NCBI RefSeq assembly: GCF_003173575.1
Contig: NZ_QGNY01000002.1
Location: 124,001-188,000 of the forward strand
Direction: 5' to 3'
Source of the DNA: Pedobacter paludis
GTDB lineage: Bacteria > Bacteroidota > Bacteroidia > Sphingobacteriales > Sphingobacteriaceae
DNA: 64,000 nucleotides
Below are positions 63,895 to 64,000 of the stretch, piece by piece. The notes under the pieces are model-generated. The model did no database searches, was not told where the DNA came from, and was given only the letters and a program-made list of their open reading frames with translations. The translations under genes were made by a program, and so were the position numbers. How positions within the stretch are numbered: the stretch's first letter is position 1; each line of letters starts with the position of its first letter.

Positions 63895-63914
63895 TACGTA
63901 AAATGTTTTACGTA
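63895..63914. promoter_or_regulatory. 20-bp palindrome upstream of the M61/M28 operon
   Basis: TACGTAAAA and TTTTACGTA flank two bases, a perfect 9-bp inverted repeat 26 nt before the M61 start codon. It fits an operator site. No known regulator can be assigned. Confidence 0.45.
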
Positions 63915-64000
63915 AGATGGATAATTGAATGAGGATTTCAATGATCTATCAATCGTTCTCTCATTTCACTCATCCATATTACATCTTCCATCATTCTTTA

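Noticed and set aside
1..64000. tRNA, rRNA, CRISPR array, prophage or insertion sequence
   Set aside because: I looked for these on both strands by eye and saw no cloverleaf, regular repeat-spacer series, integrase or transposase. The holin-like gene has no phage neighbours.

Overview
This window looks like a chromosomal segment of a Bacteroidota bacterium of the Sphingobacteriaceae, most like Pedobacter. That is an inference from several things seen in the sequence: an AT-rich genome, promoters of the TAnnTTTG type, few Shine-Dalgarno sequences, SusC-like TonB receptors with carboxypeptidase-regulatory domains, a 29-residue AURKAIP1/COX24-type basic protein, DUF4369-TlpA and DUF4920 proteins, and a stand-alone methylmalonyl-CoA-mutase B12 domain. 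No phage, insertion sequence, CRISPR array, rRNA or tRNA was found. It is mostly housekeeping DNA in short operons separated by clear hairpin terminators.

Layout. 1-8 kb: a small secreted protein, a nucleoid-associated protein, and a six-gene operon on the minus strand (SpoIIM-like, membrane protein, DUF4129, DUF4350, MoxR ATPase, DUF58), with an RDD membrane protein divergent from it. 8.7-12.5 kb: small membrane proteins, an SGNH lipoprotein esterase, LipB, a phosphopantetheinyl transferase and dCTP deaminase. 12.5-18.1 kb: two tandem ~900-residue paralogues that join an MG2-type domain to a TonB-plug-like domain without a barrel. 18-24.4 kb: enoyl-CoA hydratase, DECR-like reductase, PurD, an SMI1/KNR4 protein, a TlpA thioredoxin and an arginase-fold protein with lost metal ligands. 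24.5-26.8 kb: an epimerase and a SerB phosphatase fused to a SerA remnant with its ACT domain.

27-31 kb: a CLC-F fluoride exporter under a fluoride riboswitch, tryptophan 2,3-dioxygenase, IlvE and a DUF4920 protein. 31.5-38 kb: genome maintenance and RNA processing (RadA, RNase G, the small basic protein, a TPR protein, HU, MutY, SSB). 38-45 kb: a YtxH/holin envelope operon, an AI-2E family transporter, an NtrC-type regulator, enoyl-CoA hydratase with the B12-binding protein, and GlnRS. 45-54.3 kb: an AmpD-like amidase, a DPP III-like peptidase, an outer-membrane receptor, an AlkD-like glycosylase and CarB without its allosteric domain. 54.4-60.6 kb: a structured RNA or attenuator before a NadR-like kinase, then a TPP riboswitch before a TonB receptor, a ThiE-like enzyme and a degenerate thiamine-pyrophosphokinase-like protein. 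60.7-63.9 kb: M28 and M61 peptidases.

The observations most worth a second look are the fluoride riboswitch with its CLC-F gene, the SerB-SerA(remnant)-ACT fusion, the arginase-fold protein lacking manganese ligands, the uncharacterised multi-hairpin RNA ending in a terminator just upstream of the NadR-like kinase, and a palindrome-rich intergenic island beside radA. Several genes have a TAnnTTTG-like box only 5-6 nt before the start codon, which suggests leaderless transcripts.
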